Assembly (NCBI RefSeq): GCF_023242365.1
Contig: NZ_JALLIX010000036.1
Location: 1-64,000, forward strand
Length of the DNA: 64,000 nucleotides
From: Pseudomonas sp. MWU13-2100
GTDB lineage: Bacteria > Pseudomonadota > Gammaproteobacteria > Pseudomonadales > Pseudomonadaceae
Reading direction: 5' to 3'
Shown here piece after piece: positions 16,975 through 28,036 of the stretch. The notes beneath the pieces are model-generated. The model worked only from the letters and a program-made list of their open reading frames with translations, was not told where the DNA came from and ran no database searches. The first letter of the stretch is position 1; every line of letters starts with the position of its first letter. Made by a program: the position numbers and the translations under genes.

Positions 16975-17802
16975 TTGTCTACGGGTAATTTGGATTTCGA
17001 ACAGTTCCGGGTCTTCCTGGAAAAGGCCTGTGGCATTCTGCTCGGTGAAAACAAGCAGTATCTGGTTTCCAGCCGTCTCAATAAACTGATGGAACAGCAG
17101 GGGCTCAAATCCCTTGGCGAACTGGTCCAGCGGATCCAGACCCAGCCCCGCAGCGGTTTGCGCGAGCAGGTGGTGGATGCCATGACCACCAACGAGACCT
17201 TGTGGTTTCGCGACACCTACCCCTTCGAGGTCCTGAAGAACAAGGTGTTGCCGGAAATGATCAAGGCCAGCCCCGGCCAGCGTCTGCGGATCTGGTCGGC
17301 GGCGTGTTCGTCGGGGCAGGAGCCCTATTCGATCTCGATGTCGATCGATGAATTCGAGCGGACCAACATGGGCCAGTTGAAGGGCGGTGCGCAAATTGTC
17401 GCCACCGACCTGTCCGGGTTGATGCTCACCAACTGCAAAAGCGGCGAGTATGACAGCCTGGCGATTGGCCGCGGCCTGTCGCCCGAGCGCCTGCAACGCT
17501 TCTTCGACCCCAAGGGGCCGGGACGCTGGGCGGTCAAGGCGCCGATCCGCAGTCGGGTGGAGTTTCGCTCGTTCAACCTGTTGGACAGCTATGCGAGCCT
17601 GGGCAAGTTCGACATCGTGTTCTGTCGCAACGTATTGATCTACTTCTCCGCCGAAGTGAAGAAAGACATCCTGCTGCGGATCCACGGCACCCTGAAGCCA
17701 GGTGGCTACCTGTACCTCGGGGCCTCGGAAGCCCTGAACGGCCTGCCTGACCATTACCAGATGGTGCAATGCAGCCCGGGGATCATCTACCAGGCCAAGT
17801 AA
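16975..17802 (+). CDS. cheR: Chemotaxis protein methyltransferase CheR
   Basis: SAM-dependent enzyme that methylates glutamates on chemoreceptors. The 275-residue protein has the N-terminal helical CheR_N region (NLDFEQFRVFLEKACGILLG) and a Rossmann methyltransferase domain with the SAM motif IWSAACSSGQEPYSI and NVLIYF. The start is a TTG at 16975 with AGAGG nine bases upstream, matching the usual Pseudomonas N-terminus MSxGNLDFEQF. It forms an operon with cheV, and the transcript ends at the hairpin at 17821. Confidence 0.95.
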   Translation: MSTGNLDFEQFRVFLEKACGILLGENKQYLVSSRLNKLMEQQGLKSLGELVQRIQTQPRSGLREQVVDAMTTNETLWFRDTYPFEVLKNKVLPEMIKASPGQRLRIWSAACSSGQEPYSISMSIDEFERTNMGQLKGGAQIVATDLSGLMLTNCKSGEYDSLAIGRGLSPERLQRFFDPKGPGRWAVKAPIRSRVEFRSFNLLDSYASLGKFDIVFCRNVLIYFSAEVKKDILLRIHGTLKPGGYLYLGASEALNGLPDHYQMVQCSPGIIYQAK

Positions 17803-17820
17803 GCGGCAAGTCATACACCA

Positions 17821-17853
17821 AACGGGAACCCCAGCGGGTTCCCGTTTTTTTTA
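17821..17853 (+). terminator. Terminator after cheR
   Basis: Stem AACGGGAACCC/GGGTTCCCGTT followed by a T-run. Confidence 0.9.
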
Positions 17854-17961
17854 CGGCGCTTTTGCCGCTTTACCGGCACTCGGCGGAAATGCTTTGCCGC
17901 TTTTCTGGCATTGCCGCTCGCTGCCTGCCCGCAAGTCCTTGATTTACCTGCATCGAAAGAT

Positions 17962-17976
17962 TGGCATGGGCATTGC
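17962..17976 (+). promoter_or_regulatory. Sigma-54 promoter of flgBCDE
   Basis: TGGCATGGGCATTGC: GG/GC spacing of 12 bases and close to TGGCACG-N4-TTGC. It lies 65 bp before flgB, giving a leader of roughly 50 nt. Confidence 0.82.
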
Positions 17977-18040
17977 TTTGTCTCTTGCAACGAAAAGCCT
18001 GTTCCAGAAAATCAGGTCAAGCTGCTAAAGGTTTCCCGAC

Positions 18041-18448
18041 ATGAGTATCAACTTCGATAAAGCGCTCGGCATCCATGAGCAAGCCCTGGCCTTCCGCGCC
18101 CAGCGTGCCGAAGTCCTGGCGAACAATATCGTCAACGCCGATACCCCGAACTACAAGGCGCGGGACCTGGATTTTTCCTCGGTGCTCGCCCAGCAGAGCG
18201 ACAAGGCCAAGAATGGTAGTTTCGCGCTGAACACCACCAACAGTCGCCATATCGAAGCCGAAGGCTTGAGCAACGGCGATGCCGCGCTGCAGTACCGCAC
18301 GCCGATGCAGCCGTCGCTCGACCAGAACACCGTGGATGCGCAGATCGAGCAATCGAACTACGCGCAGAACTCGGTCGACTTCCAGGCCAGCTTCACTCTG
18401 CTGAATGCACGATTCAAAGGGCTGGTTTCAGCCCTGCGTGGAGAATAA
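18041..18448 (+). CDS. flgB: Flagellar proximal rod protein FlgB
   Basis: A 135-residue rod subunit exported by the flagellar type III apparatus. The N-terminal rod motif (RAEVLANNIVNADTPNYKARD) and the C-terminal helix ending the axial domain are typical. AAAGG precedes the ATG. First gene of flgBCDE, three bases from flgC. Confidence 0.96.
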   Translation: MSINFDKALGIHEQALAFRAQRAEVLANNIVNADTPNYKARDLDFSSVLAQQSDKAKNGSFALNTTNSRHIEAEGLSNGDAALQYRTPMQPSLDQNTVDAQIEQSNYAQNSVDFQASFTLLNARFKGLVSALRGE

Positions 18449-18451
18449 GTC

Positions 18452-18895
18452 ATGTCCCTAGCCAACGTTTTCAACATTGCCGGTACCGGTATGAGTGCCC
18501 AGACCACTCGTCTGAACACCGTCGCCAGTAACATCGCCAACGCCGACACCGTCTCATCGAGCATGGACCAGACCTATCGCGCCCGGCATCCGGTGTTCGC
18601 CACCATGTTCCAGAACACCCAGGGCCAGACTGACAACTCGCTGTTCCAGAGCCAGGACGGGGCGGGTGCTGGTGTGCAGGTCATGGGCGTGGTCGAGGAT
18701 CCCAGCAACCTTGAAGCCCGTTATGAGCCGAATCATCCGGCGGCGGACGCCAATGGGTATGTCTACTACCCCAACGTCAATGTGGTTCAGGAAATGGCCG
18801 ACATGATTTCCGCCAGCCGTTCGTTCCAGACCAATGCGGACATTATGACCACCGCCAAAACCATGATGCAGAAGGTACTGACCCTCGGTCAGTGA
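18452..18895 (+). CDS. flgC: Flagellar proximal rod protein FlgC
   Basis: A 147-residue rod subunit. The N-terminal axial motif (LNTVASNIANADTVSSS) and the C-terminal heptad helix (MADMISASRSFQTNADIM) are those of FlgC. It sits three bases after flgB and is followed within 15 bp by flgD. Confidence 0.96.
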   Translation: MSLANVFNIAGTGMSAQTTRLNTVASNIANADTVSSSMDQTYRARHPVFATMFQNTQGQTDNSLFQSQDGAGAGVQVMGVVEDPSNLEARYEPNHPAADANGYVYYPNVNVVQEMADMISASRSFQTNADIMTTAKTMMQKVLTLGQ

Positions 18896-18910
18896 TAAGG
18901 GACGATTCCT

Positions 18911-19639
18911 ATGACGGTTTCCAGTACTTCGTCGAGCGGCAATTCGACACTTGATACGATCATTGCCAACTCCCAGAAGACGACTACCGGTAGTACTGAT
19001 GCACTGGGCAATGCCATCAGCAGCGCCGCCGGCGGCCAGACTCTGGGCAAGGACGCGTTCCTGCAATTGCTGGTGACCCAGCTGAAAAACCAGGACCCGC
19101 TCAACCCCCAGGACAACAGTGCCTTTGTCGCGCAGTTGGCCCAGTTCAGCAGCCTGGAAGGTATCCAGACGCTCAACACCAGCGTGAACAATATTGCCAG
19201 TTCCTTCACCTCGTCCCAGGCGCTGCAGGCCTCGTCTATGGTCGGGCGTTCGGTCATCGTGCCGACCACCCAGGCCGTGGTCGATACCAGCAAGACCTTC
19301 ACGGGTACGGCAACGGTTCCGAGTTCTGTCAGCGATGTGACCCTGAAGATCAGCGACTCCACTGGCAAGGTGGTCCGGACCATCGACATGGGTTCCCAGG
19401 CCGCCGGCAATGCCTCCTTTGCCTGGGACGGCAAGGACGACTCCGGCACTTTGCTGGCCAGCGGCACCTACACCTTCAATGCCACCGCGCCGATCAGCGG
19501 CACGGCCACGGCGCTCACGACCAACCTGCCGGCGACTGTCAGCAGCGTGACCCTGGGTCAGAACGGCGGCGAAATGATGCTCAACCTGGCGGGCTTGGGC
19601 AGTATTGCTCTGTCCAAAGTCCAGACCATTGGCCTGTAA
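18911..19639 (+). CDS. flgD: Flagellar hook cap / hook assembly protein FlgD
   Basis: A 242-residue scaffold that caps the growing hook. The N-terminal segment contains the highly conserved FLQLLVTQLKNQDPLNP and FVAQLAQFSSLEGIQ. The C-terminal half is a beta FlgD Ig-like/Tudor-like region with FAWDGKDDSG. It lies between flgC and flgE in the operon. Confidence 0.96.
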   Translation: MTVSSTSSSGNSTLDTIIANSQKTTTGSTDALGNAISSAAGGQTLGKDAFLQLLVTQLKNQDPLNPQDNSAFVAQLAQFSSLEGIQTLNTSVNNIASSFTSSQALQASSMVGRSVIVPTTQAVVDTSKTFTGTATVPSSVSDVTLKISDSTGKVVRTIDMGSQAAGNASFAWDGKDDSGTLLASGTYTFNATAPISGTATALTTNLPATVSSVTLGQNGGEMMLNLAGLGSIALSKVQTIGL

Positions 19640-19670
19640 GAGCCGACCAACACGAAGTAAGGAGTGAACC

Positions 19671-20966
19671 ATGTCTTTCAATATCGGTTTGAGCGGTCTC
19701 TCTGCGGCCAGCAAGCAACTTGACGTCACCGGCAACAACATTGCCAACGTCAACACTACCGGTTTCAAGTCGTCCCGCGCGGAATTCGCCGACGTGTACT
19801 CGGCGACCAAGCTGGGCACCGGCGCCAAGACCATCGGTAACGGTGTGAACCTGGCCAACGTCTCGCAGAACTTCGGCAATGGCGGCATGGACAGCACCGG
19901 CAACGTGCTGGACATGGGCGTACAGGGCAACGGCTTCTTCGTTCTGAGCAGCAGCGGTTCGCTGAGCTACACCCGTGCCGGTACCTTCAAGACCGACAAG
20001 GACGGCTTCGTCACCAACACTGACGGCACCGCGAAACTGCAAGGTTTTGCCGCCGATGCCAACGGCAACATCATTCCGGGTGTGCTGACCAATCTGCGGA
20101 TCGACACCTCCAATCTGTCGCCGCAGACCACTACCAAGATCGGCTCGACGATCAACCTCGACTCCAAGTCGGCGGTGATCAGCGTGCCGTTCGACCCCGC
20201 GACCACTTCGACCTACACCAAGCCGTTCAGCACCACTATCTATGACACCCAGGGTAACTCCCACTCTCTGGACCAGTATGCGGTCAAGACTGGTTCCAAT
20301 ACCTGGAATGTCTATTCGCTGATTGATGGACGCAACCCTAATGGGACAGCGGCAACAGTCGGCGGGGCCACTGACCCTGTCCCGGTAGCCGTGACCTTTG
20401 ACTCCTCGGGCAAGTTGGCGAGCATTGGCGGTGTTGCCGGCCAGACCAGTATCAACGTTACAGGTTGGGTGCCCGGGACGGTGACCGCAGGTGTCTTCAC
20501 GCCGAACGGTGCATCAGCCAATGCCGCCGGCATTGCCGTCGACTTTTCGAAAACGACCCAGTTCAACGCTGATACCGCTCGTAACAACATCACCAACGAC
20601 GGTTATGCCACCGGCCAGATCACCGATGTCACCATCGATGCCAGTGGTGTGATCTCCGCCAACTTCAGTAACCAGCAGCACAAGGCGATCGGCCAGGTGG
20701 CCCTCGCCACCTTCACCAATGAGCAAGGTCTGCAGGCGGTCGGTGGCACCAGCTGGAAACAGACCTTCTCGTCCGGCCAGCCGGCCTTTGACGGCGGTAC
20801 GGTCGGCACCAACGGTTCGATCCTTTCCGGTTCCCTGGAAGCCTCGAACGTGAACCTCACCAGCGAGCTGGTGGACCTGATCAAGGGCCAGAGCTACTAC
20901 CAGGCGAACGCCAAGACCATCTCCACCCAGAGCTCCATCATGCAGACCATCATCCAGATGGCGTGA
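19671..20966 (+). CDS. flgE: Flagellar hook protein FlgE
   Basis: A 431-residue hook subunit. The N-terminal axial motif GLSGLSAASKQLDVTGNNIA, the D1/D2 hook region and the C-terminal NVNLTSELVDLIKGQSYYQ are diagnostic. The middle domain (about 190-310) is variable, as usual. GGAG precedes the ATG. A strong terminator follows and flgF is not next, so flgBCDE is a closed transcription unit here. Confidence 0.96.
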   Translation: MSFNIGLSGLSAASKQLDVTGNNIANVNTTGFKSSRAEFADVYSATKLGTGAKTIGNGVNLANVSQNFGNGGMDSTGNVLDMGVQGNGFFVLSSSGSLSYTRAGTFKTDKDGFVTNTDGTAKLQGFAADANGNIIPGVLTNLRIDTSNLSPQTTTKIGSTINLDSKSAVISVPFDPATTSTYTKPFSTTIYDTQGNSHSLDQYAVKTGSNTWNVYSLIDGRNPNGTAATVGGATDPVPVAVTFDSSGKLASIGGVAGQTSINVTGWVPGTVTAGVFTPNGASANAAGIAVDFSKTTQFNADTARNNITNDGYATGQITDVTIDASGVISANFSNQQHKAIGQVALATFTNEQGLQAVGGTSWKQTFSSGQPAFDGGTVGTNGSILSGSLEASNVNLTSELVDLIKGQSYYQANAKTISTQSSIMQTIIQMA

Positions 20967-20992
20967 TGCGGCTTAGCTGAAAACGCTTGGCA

Positions 20993-21020
20993 AGAAAGCC
21001 CCTTGAATGGGGCTTTTTTG
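20993..21020 (+). terminator. Terminator after flgE
   Basis: Stem AAAGCCCC/GGGGCTTTTTT with a T-run, 27 bp past the flgE stop. Confidence 0.88.
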
Positions 21021-21049
21021 TGCCTGTGATATTTTGCCCGGCAAAAGAA

Positions 21050-21083
21050 AACCCCTGTCAGGCCGGGCCTGACAGGGGTTTCT
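21050..21083 (-). terminator. Terminator after nrdA
   Basis: Perfect 15-bp inverted arms (AACCCCTGTCAGGCC and its complement) around one G. On the minus strand a TTTCTTTT tract follows. It lies 35 bp past the nrdA stop. Confidence 0.88.
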
Positions 21084-21117
21084 CAACCCGCGCGATAAGG
21101 CGCGGGGCGGGCTCGGC

Positions 21118-24018
<2,901 letters not shown>

Positions 24019-24047
24019 GGGTGTCTCCACGTTCTCTATGTTTGTTT

Positions 24048-24066
24048 GGGCACCATGAAGGTGCCC
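24048..24066 (-). promoter_or_regulatory. Stable hairpin just upstream of the nrdA start
   Basis: GGGCACC-TTCAT-GGTGCCC on the minus strand, ending about 30 nt before the nrdA ATG. No T-run follows, so it is not a terminator; it may affect translation or mRNA stability. Confidence 0.4.
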
Positions 24067-24381
24067 ACCGTTCTGTCCTGAAGCACTACAACCGAACGAT
24101 GTCGGGCATAACCACTTCGGGACAGAGGAAGAGGGCTTTCGGGCGCCGCTTCCATGCCGAAGTTTTCAACGCTGCGGGTCGTTGCCCCGAAGCAGTATTC
24201 CTGATGGGTGACAGCTTTGTCCTGCAACACCCGTACCGTTTTCCCGCGCAAGAAGGAAGAACGGCTGCCATCCGCGTATGCGGTTTGGGCTTTCAAATCG
24301 GTGTTTAGTTCAACCCCGCGCAGGCAAGAAAAGAGCTTGAGTTCCTGACGCGAAATGTGGTTGGGGATTTTGGGCGAAAAC

Positions 24382-24426
24382 CCTACATGTTGGGTTTTTT
24401 TGCTGCCGAGATACAAGATAATGCGT
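24382..24426 (-). promoter_or_regulatory. Candidate NrdR box pair for nrdA
   Basis: On the minus strand, ACGCATTATCTTGT (24413-24426) matches 12 of 14 positions of the NrdR consensus ACACWATATCTTGT. A weaker box ACCCAACATGTAGG (24382-24395) matches 9 of 14. Their centres are exactly 31 bp apart, the spacing typical of NrdR box pairs. NrdR is the established repressor of bacterial nrd genes. Confidence 0.6.
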
Positions 24427-24453
24427 TTTGGGGGCTGATTGCAACGTGCTGCC

Positions 24454-24462
24454 TGTGGATAA
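24454..24462 (+). promoter_or_regulatory. Perfect DnaA box upstream of nrdA
   Basis: TGTGGATAA is the complement of the consensus TTATCCACA. DnaA links nrd expression to replication in E. coli; here the site lies 28 bp upstream of the NrdR box pair. Confidence 0.6.
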
Positions 24463-24753
24463 ATCTGTGCGTAATTTGTGTATGAAAGCTTGAAAACTCG
24501 TGTAGGCCGCGGCAGGCCGGGATTGCGCCACCGGTCATTGTTTTTTACCGCCGCCAACCTTGTCCGCGGATTTTTGCGGGCGCGAACCCTATCACAAAAA
24601 AAGCCCATGACCGAGCGCCAATCCAGACGTGTGTGCGATGACCGTGTCGTTGCTACAATCGGCCGGCCTTACCCTTTCTATATCCCCCAAAATCATGACA
24701 AAAAGACGGGTGGATTCTTTCAATGCTGAACATTGACACGCAGAGGTCGCCCC

Positions 24754-25476
24754 GTGGAGCAAGCCTGGCAGGTATTGATAGTCGAGGATGACCAGCGGCT
24801 GGCCGAGTTGACCCGTGAGTACCTGCAGAGCAATGGCCTGCGGGTCGCCATCGAGGGTAATGGTGCCCGGGCCGCCGCGCGGATCATCGCCGAGCAGCCC
24901 GACCTGGTGATTCTTGATCTGATGCTGCCCGGCGAGGATGGCCTGAGCATCTGCCGCAAGGTGCGCGAGCGCTATGACGGGGTGATCCTGATGCTGACCG
25001 CGCGCACCGACGACCTCGACCAGATCCAGGGACTGGACCTCGGGGCCGACGACTATGTCTGCAAGCCGGTGCGCCCGCGCCTGTTGCTGGCGCGGATCCG
25101 TGCGTTGCTGCGGCGCGGCGAGCCGCTGCAGGGCACGGCCGAGGAAAAGGTCCGGCGCCTGCAGTTCGGCCCGCTGCTGATCGACAATGCCTTGCGCGAG
25201 GCCTGGCTGAGCGGTGTTGGGATCGAACTGACCAGTGCCGAGTTCGATCTGCTCTGGCTGCTGGTGGCGAATGCCGGGCGGATCCTTTCTCGCGAGGAAA
25301 TCTTCACCGCCTTGCGCGGTATCGGTTATGACGGCCAGGACCGCTCCATTGATGTGCGTATTTCGCGTATTCGCCCGAAAATCGGCGACGACCCCGAACA
25401 CCCGCGGCTGATCAAGACCATTCGCAGCAAAGGTTATCTGTTCGTCCCCGAAGCGTGCGCAGACCTGCCGTCGTGA
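24754..25476 (+). CDS. OmpR/PhoB-family response regulator (RstA-like)
   Basis: A 240-residue DNA-binding regulator. The receiver domain (1-120) has EDD11-13, phosphoacceptor D55 (LVILDLMLPGEDG) and the lysine in CKPVRPR. The C-terminal winged helix (from about 135) ends ISRIRPKIGDDPEHPRLIKT. I chose the GTG at 24754 with AGAGG seven bases upstream; a TTG at 24733 would overlap that site. Its stop overlaps the kinase gene (GTGA). The order nrdA / regulator / kinase / pcpS matches the P. aeruginosa PA1156-PA1158 region. Confidence 0.9.
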   Translation: MEQAWQVLIVEDDQRLAELTREYLQSNGLRVAIEGNGARAAARIIAEQPDLVILDLMLPGEDGLSICRKVRERYDGVILMLTARTDDLDQIQGLDLGADDYVCKPVRPRLLLARIRALLRRGEPLQGTAEEKVRRLQFGPLLIDNALREAWLSGVGIELTSAEFDLLWLLVANAGRILSREEIFTALRGIGYDGQDRSIDVRISRIRPKIGDDPEHPRLIKTIRSKGYLFVPEACADLPS

Positions 25477-27083
25477 ACTCGATCTTCCTGCGCATCTATG
25501 GCGGCATGTGCGCCGCGCTGGTGCTGGTGGCGTTGCTCGGGGTGCTGGCCCTGCACCTGCTCAACCAGGTGCGCGGCGAGCAATATCGCGAGCGCCTGGC
25601 CCATGGCACATTCTCGCTGATGGCCGACAACCTGCGGCCGATGAACGAGATCGAGCGCCGCCGGGCCCTGGCGGTGTGGGAGCGTCTGCTGGGGATTCCG
25701 CTGGCCTTGCAGCCGCTGGCCGATGCGCACCTGGATCTCGGCCAGCGTACCCGGGTTCTGCGCGGCCAGGCCCTGGTGGAACAGACCGGGCCTTATGCGG
25801 CGAAGATCTATCGATTGGTCAGTGACCCGGAGCCGTTGGTCTTGACCGGGGAGGTCCAGCAAATCAGTGAGCAACTGGCCCGGGCGACCATCTACCTGTT
25901 GGCCGACGAGCTGGTGCGCTACCCGGATGCCGAGCAGCCGGCACGCCTGGCGGCGCTCAAGCGTGACAAGGGCTTTGGCTTCGACATGAAGCTGGTCACC
26001 CTGGACCAGGCCGATATGGATGCGGACCAGCGTCGGCGGATCAGCGAAGGCGACACGGTCATGGCCCTGGGCAAGGGCGGCGATTCGATCCGGGTGTTTG
26101 CCGGGTTGTCCGGTACGCCCTGGGTCCTGGAAATCGGCCCGCTGTATCAGATGAATCCCTATCCCGCGCAATGGCTGGTATTGATTGCCGTGCTCGGCTT
26201 GAGCCTGATCGGCCTGATCGTCTACCTGCTGGTGCGACAGCTGGAGCGGCGCCTGCGTGGGCTGGAGTCGGCGGCCACGCGGCTGGCCCAGGGCAACCTG
26301 GAAACCCGCGTGCCGGCCGGTGGCGCGGATTCCATCGGACGCTTGGCCGCGGCGTTCAATGGCATGGCCGAACACCTGCAGCGCTCGCTGATGATCCAGC
26401 GCGAGCTGGTGCGGGCGGTGTCCCATGAGCTGCGTACCCCGGTGGCACGCCTGCGGTTCGGCCTGGAAATGATTGGCGATGCGCAGACGCCCGAGGCGCG
26501 GCACAAATATATGGAGGGCATGGACGGTGATATCCAGGACCTCGACCGGCTGGTGGACGAGATGCTCACCTACGCTCGCCTGGAGCAGGGCACTCCGGCG
26601 CTGAATTTCCAGCGGATCGACCTCAGTGCTCTGGTTGACCAGGTGATCGGCGAACTGGCGCCGTTGCGGGTGGAGGTGCGGGTGACGCGCGGGCAGTGCT
26701 TTGCGCAAGCCTCGGGGGACGAGGTCTGGGTCGAGGCCGAACCGCGTTACTTGCATCGGGCCCTGCAGAACCTGGTCAGCAATGCGATGCGCCACGCGCA
26801 GTCGCAGGTCTGCATCAGCTACCAGGTCGGGCCGTTGCGTTGCCGGGTGGATGTCGAGGACGACGGCCCCGGGGTGCCGGAAAGTGCCTGGGAGCGGATC
26901 TTCACGCCGTTCATGCGCCTGGATGACAGCCGGACCCGGGCGTCGGGCGGGCACGGCCTGGGGTTGTCCATCGTGCGGCGGATCATTCACTGGCACGGGG
27001 GGCGGGCGCTGATCGGCAAGAGCCAGTTGCTCGATGGCGCGTGTTTCAGCCTGAGCTGGCCGCGTTATCAGGACAAGGCCTGA
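25473..27083 (+). CDS. Sensor histidine kinase (RstB-like)
   Basis: Inner-membrane kinase of 536 residues, cognate to the upstream regulator. TM1 is near residues 8-28, followed by a periplasmic sensor of about 200 residues, TM2 near LVLIAVLGLSLIGLIVYLL, HAMP, an H-box VSHELRTPVARLRFGL, an N-box NLVSNAMRHA, and G boxes DDGPGVP and GGHGLGLSIV. The GTG at 25473 forms a four-base overlap with the regulator; a GTG at 25455 is also in frame. It ends nine bases before the convergent pcpS stop. The signal is unknown. Confidence 0.9.
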   Translation: MNSIFLRIYGGMCAALVLVALLGVLALHLLNQVRGEQYRERLAHGTFSLMADNLRPMNEIERRRALAVWERLLGIPLALQPLADAHLDLGQRTRVLRGQALVEQTGPYAAKIYRLVSDPEPLVLTGEVQQISEQLARATIYLLADELVRYPDAEQPARLAALKRDKGFGFDMKLVTLDQADMDADQRRRISEGDTVMALGKGGDSIRVFAGLSGTPWVLEIGPLYQMNPYPAQWLVLIAVLGLSLIGLIVYLLVRQLERRLRGLESAATRLAQGNLETRVPAGGADSIGRLAAAFNGMAEHLQRSLMIQRELVRAVSHELRTPVARLRFGLEMIGDAQTPEARHKYMEGMDGDIQDLDRLVDEMLTYARLEQGTPALNFQRIDLSALVDQVIGELAPLRVEVRVTRGQCFAQASGDEVWVEAEPRYLHRALQNLVSNAMRHAQSQVCISYQVGPLRCRVDVEDDGPGVPESAWERIFTPFMRLDDSRTRASGGHGLGLSIVRRIIHWHGGRALIGKSQLLDGACFSLSWPRYQDKA

Positions 27084-27092
27084 CACGGCGGT

Positions 27093-27818
27093 TCACGCCG
27101 GGACGGCGACCAGGCTCAGCAATTGCCCGTCATGCAGACCGAACTGCGCCTGCAGTTGCGTGCCATGGCACCACTCACTGGACAGGTCGGTCAGCAGGCG
27201 CAGGCGTACCTGCCCACTGATATCCCACTCCAGCACCTCGGCGTGTTCGAAGTAAAAGCGTTTGCGCACCAGCGGGTAGAGCGCCTTGAACAGGCTTTCC
27301 TTGACCGAGAAGGTCAGGGTCACCAGCAGGGCGAGCTGTTCGGCTGGGCCCGTGGCCAGGCGCTGCATCTCCGCCGGGATGAGGATTTCACCAGCCAGCC
27401 GCTCGGCCCGCTCGGCGCTCAGCAGGTCTTCCAGGTCCATGCCCAGGCCTTGCCAGTGGCGTTTGGGTGCGACGATGGCGGCGGCCCGGCCGGTGCCGTG
27501 GGTGATGGAACCGGTAATATGCGCCGGCCAGATCGGCGCACGGTCTTCACCGATGGCCGGAACGCAGTCGGTACCGTCCAGTTGCCGCAGGGCGGCGCGG
27601 GCGCAGAGGCGCCCGGCGAGAAACTCGGCCTGGCGCTTGGCCACCGAGCGTTGAATGCTCGCCGGCGGGTCGATGCGGCTACGTTGGAAGTCGTCTACTG
27701 CGAGCTGCGACGGGCTGAACCGGGTGCTGAGCAAGACGCAGTGTGCCAGCGCCTCGGGCAACGGCCAGTGGGCGTCGAGGGGCGTGCAGCAAACGGGCAG
27801 GGCGGGGAGGTCGTTCAT
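27093..27818 (-). CDS. pcpS: 4'-phosphopantetheinyl transferase (PcpS/EntD-like)
   Basis: Transfers phosphopantetheine from CoA to acyl, peptidyl or aryl carrier proteins. The roughly 241-residue protein has the Mg-binding GMDLED motif and the FSVKESLFKAL motif of the Sfp/EntD superfamily, with an N-terminal EntD-type extension (CCTPLDAHWPLP). Pseudomonas genomes typically carry one broad-range PcpS serving both fatty acid synthesis and siderophore synthesis. I chose the ATG at 27818 (MNDLPALP); the ATG at 27827 is nearly as good. Divergent from phoP. Confidence 0.92.
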   Translation of the reverse strand: MNDLPALPVCCTPLDAHWPLPEALAHCVLLSTRFSPSQLAVDDFQRSRIDPPASIQRSVAKRQAEFLAGRLCARAALRQLDGTDCVPAIGEDRAPIWPAHITGSITHGTGRAAAIVAPKRHWQGLGMDLEDLLSAERAERLAGEILIPAEMQRLATGPAEQLALLVTLTFSVKESLFKALYPLVRKRFYFEHAEVLEWDISGQVRLRLLTDLSSEWCHGTQLQAQFGLHDGQLLSLVAVPA

Positions 27819-27881
27819 ATCGGGCATTTTGCCGGGTTGCGGCGGCGCTTTCCAGATCCGATTCCCTTGTCCATCCAAATG

Positions 27882-27898
27882 TGTTCAGGGGGAGTTCA
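27882..27898 (+). promoter_or_regulatory. Candidate PhoP box upstream of phoP
   Basis: TGTTCA-GGGGG-AGTTCA: two direct 6-mers separated by 5 bases, the geometry of the PhoP box (TGTTTA-N5-TGTTTA). A -10-like TTTACT begins 12 bases later, as in PhoP-activated promoters. This suggests autoregulation. Confidence 0.55.
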
Positions 27899-28036
27899 GG
27901 GCTGCTTGTTTACTCTGTATCAATGATGATGCGTGAATCTGCTGCCGGCTGGTCGGCCGTGTCTTTCATGAAACACTTTGGCAGAACTGAGTTACCGTTA
28001 CGGGCGAAGCGATGCCGGTAGCGTTGGGAGAACACT

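Larger units (their letters stand above)
24067..24732. other. Long leader/regulatory region between nrdA and the divergent two-component genes
   Basis: About 660 bp without a convincing gene. A 190-codon minus-strand frame crosses it but has no family resemblance and runs through the NrdR and DnaA sites. It contains the nrdA control sites at 24382-24462. The plus-strand end, with TTGCTACAAT, is a possible promoter for the response regulator. Confidence 0.5.

Noticed and set aside
17880-17935. Second sigma-54-like TGGCATTGCC near flgB
   Set aside because: The GG-GC spacing is wrong for a -24/-12 element; the site at 17962-17976 fits correctly.
24067-24360. Possible cobalamin or other riboswitch in the nrdA leader
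   Set aside because: The conserved cobalamin core motifs are absent, and a class Ia reductase does not need B12; only a simple hairpin is visible.
24036-24608. 190-codon minus-strand frame upstream of nrdA
   Set aside because: Runs through the NrdR and DnaA sites, has no recognisable domain, and its stop is next to the nrdA ribosome-binding site; more likely leader RNA.
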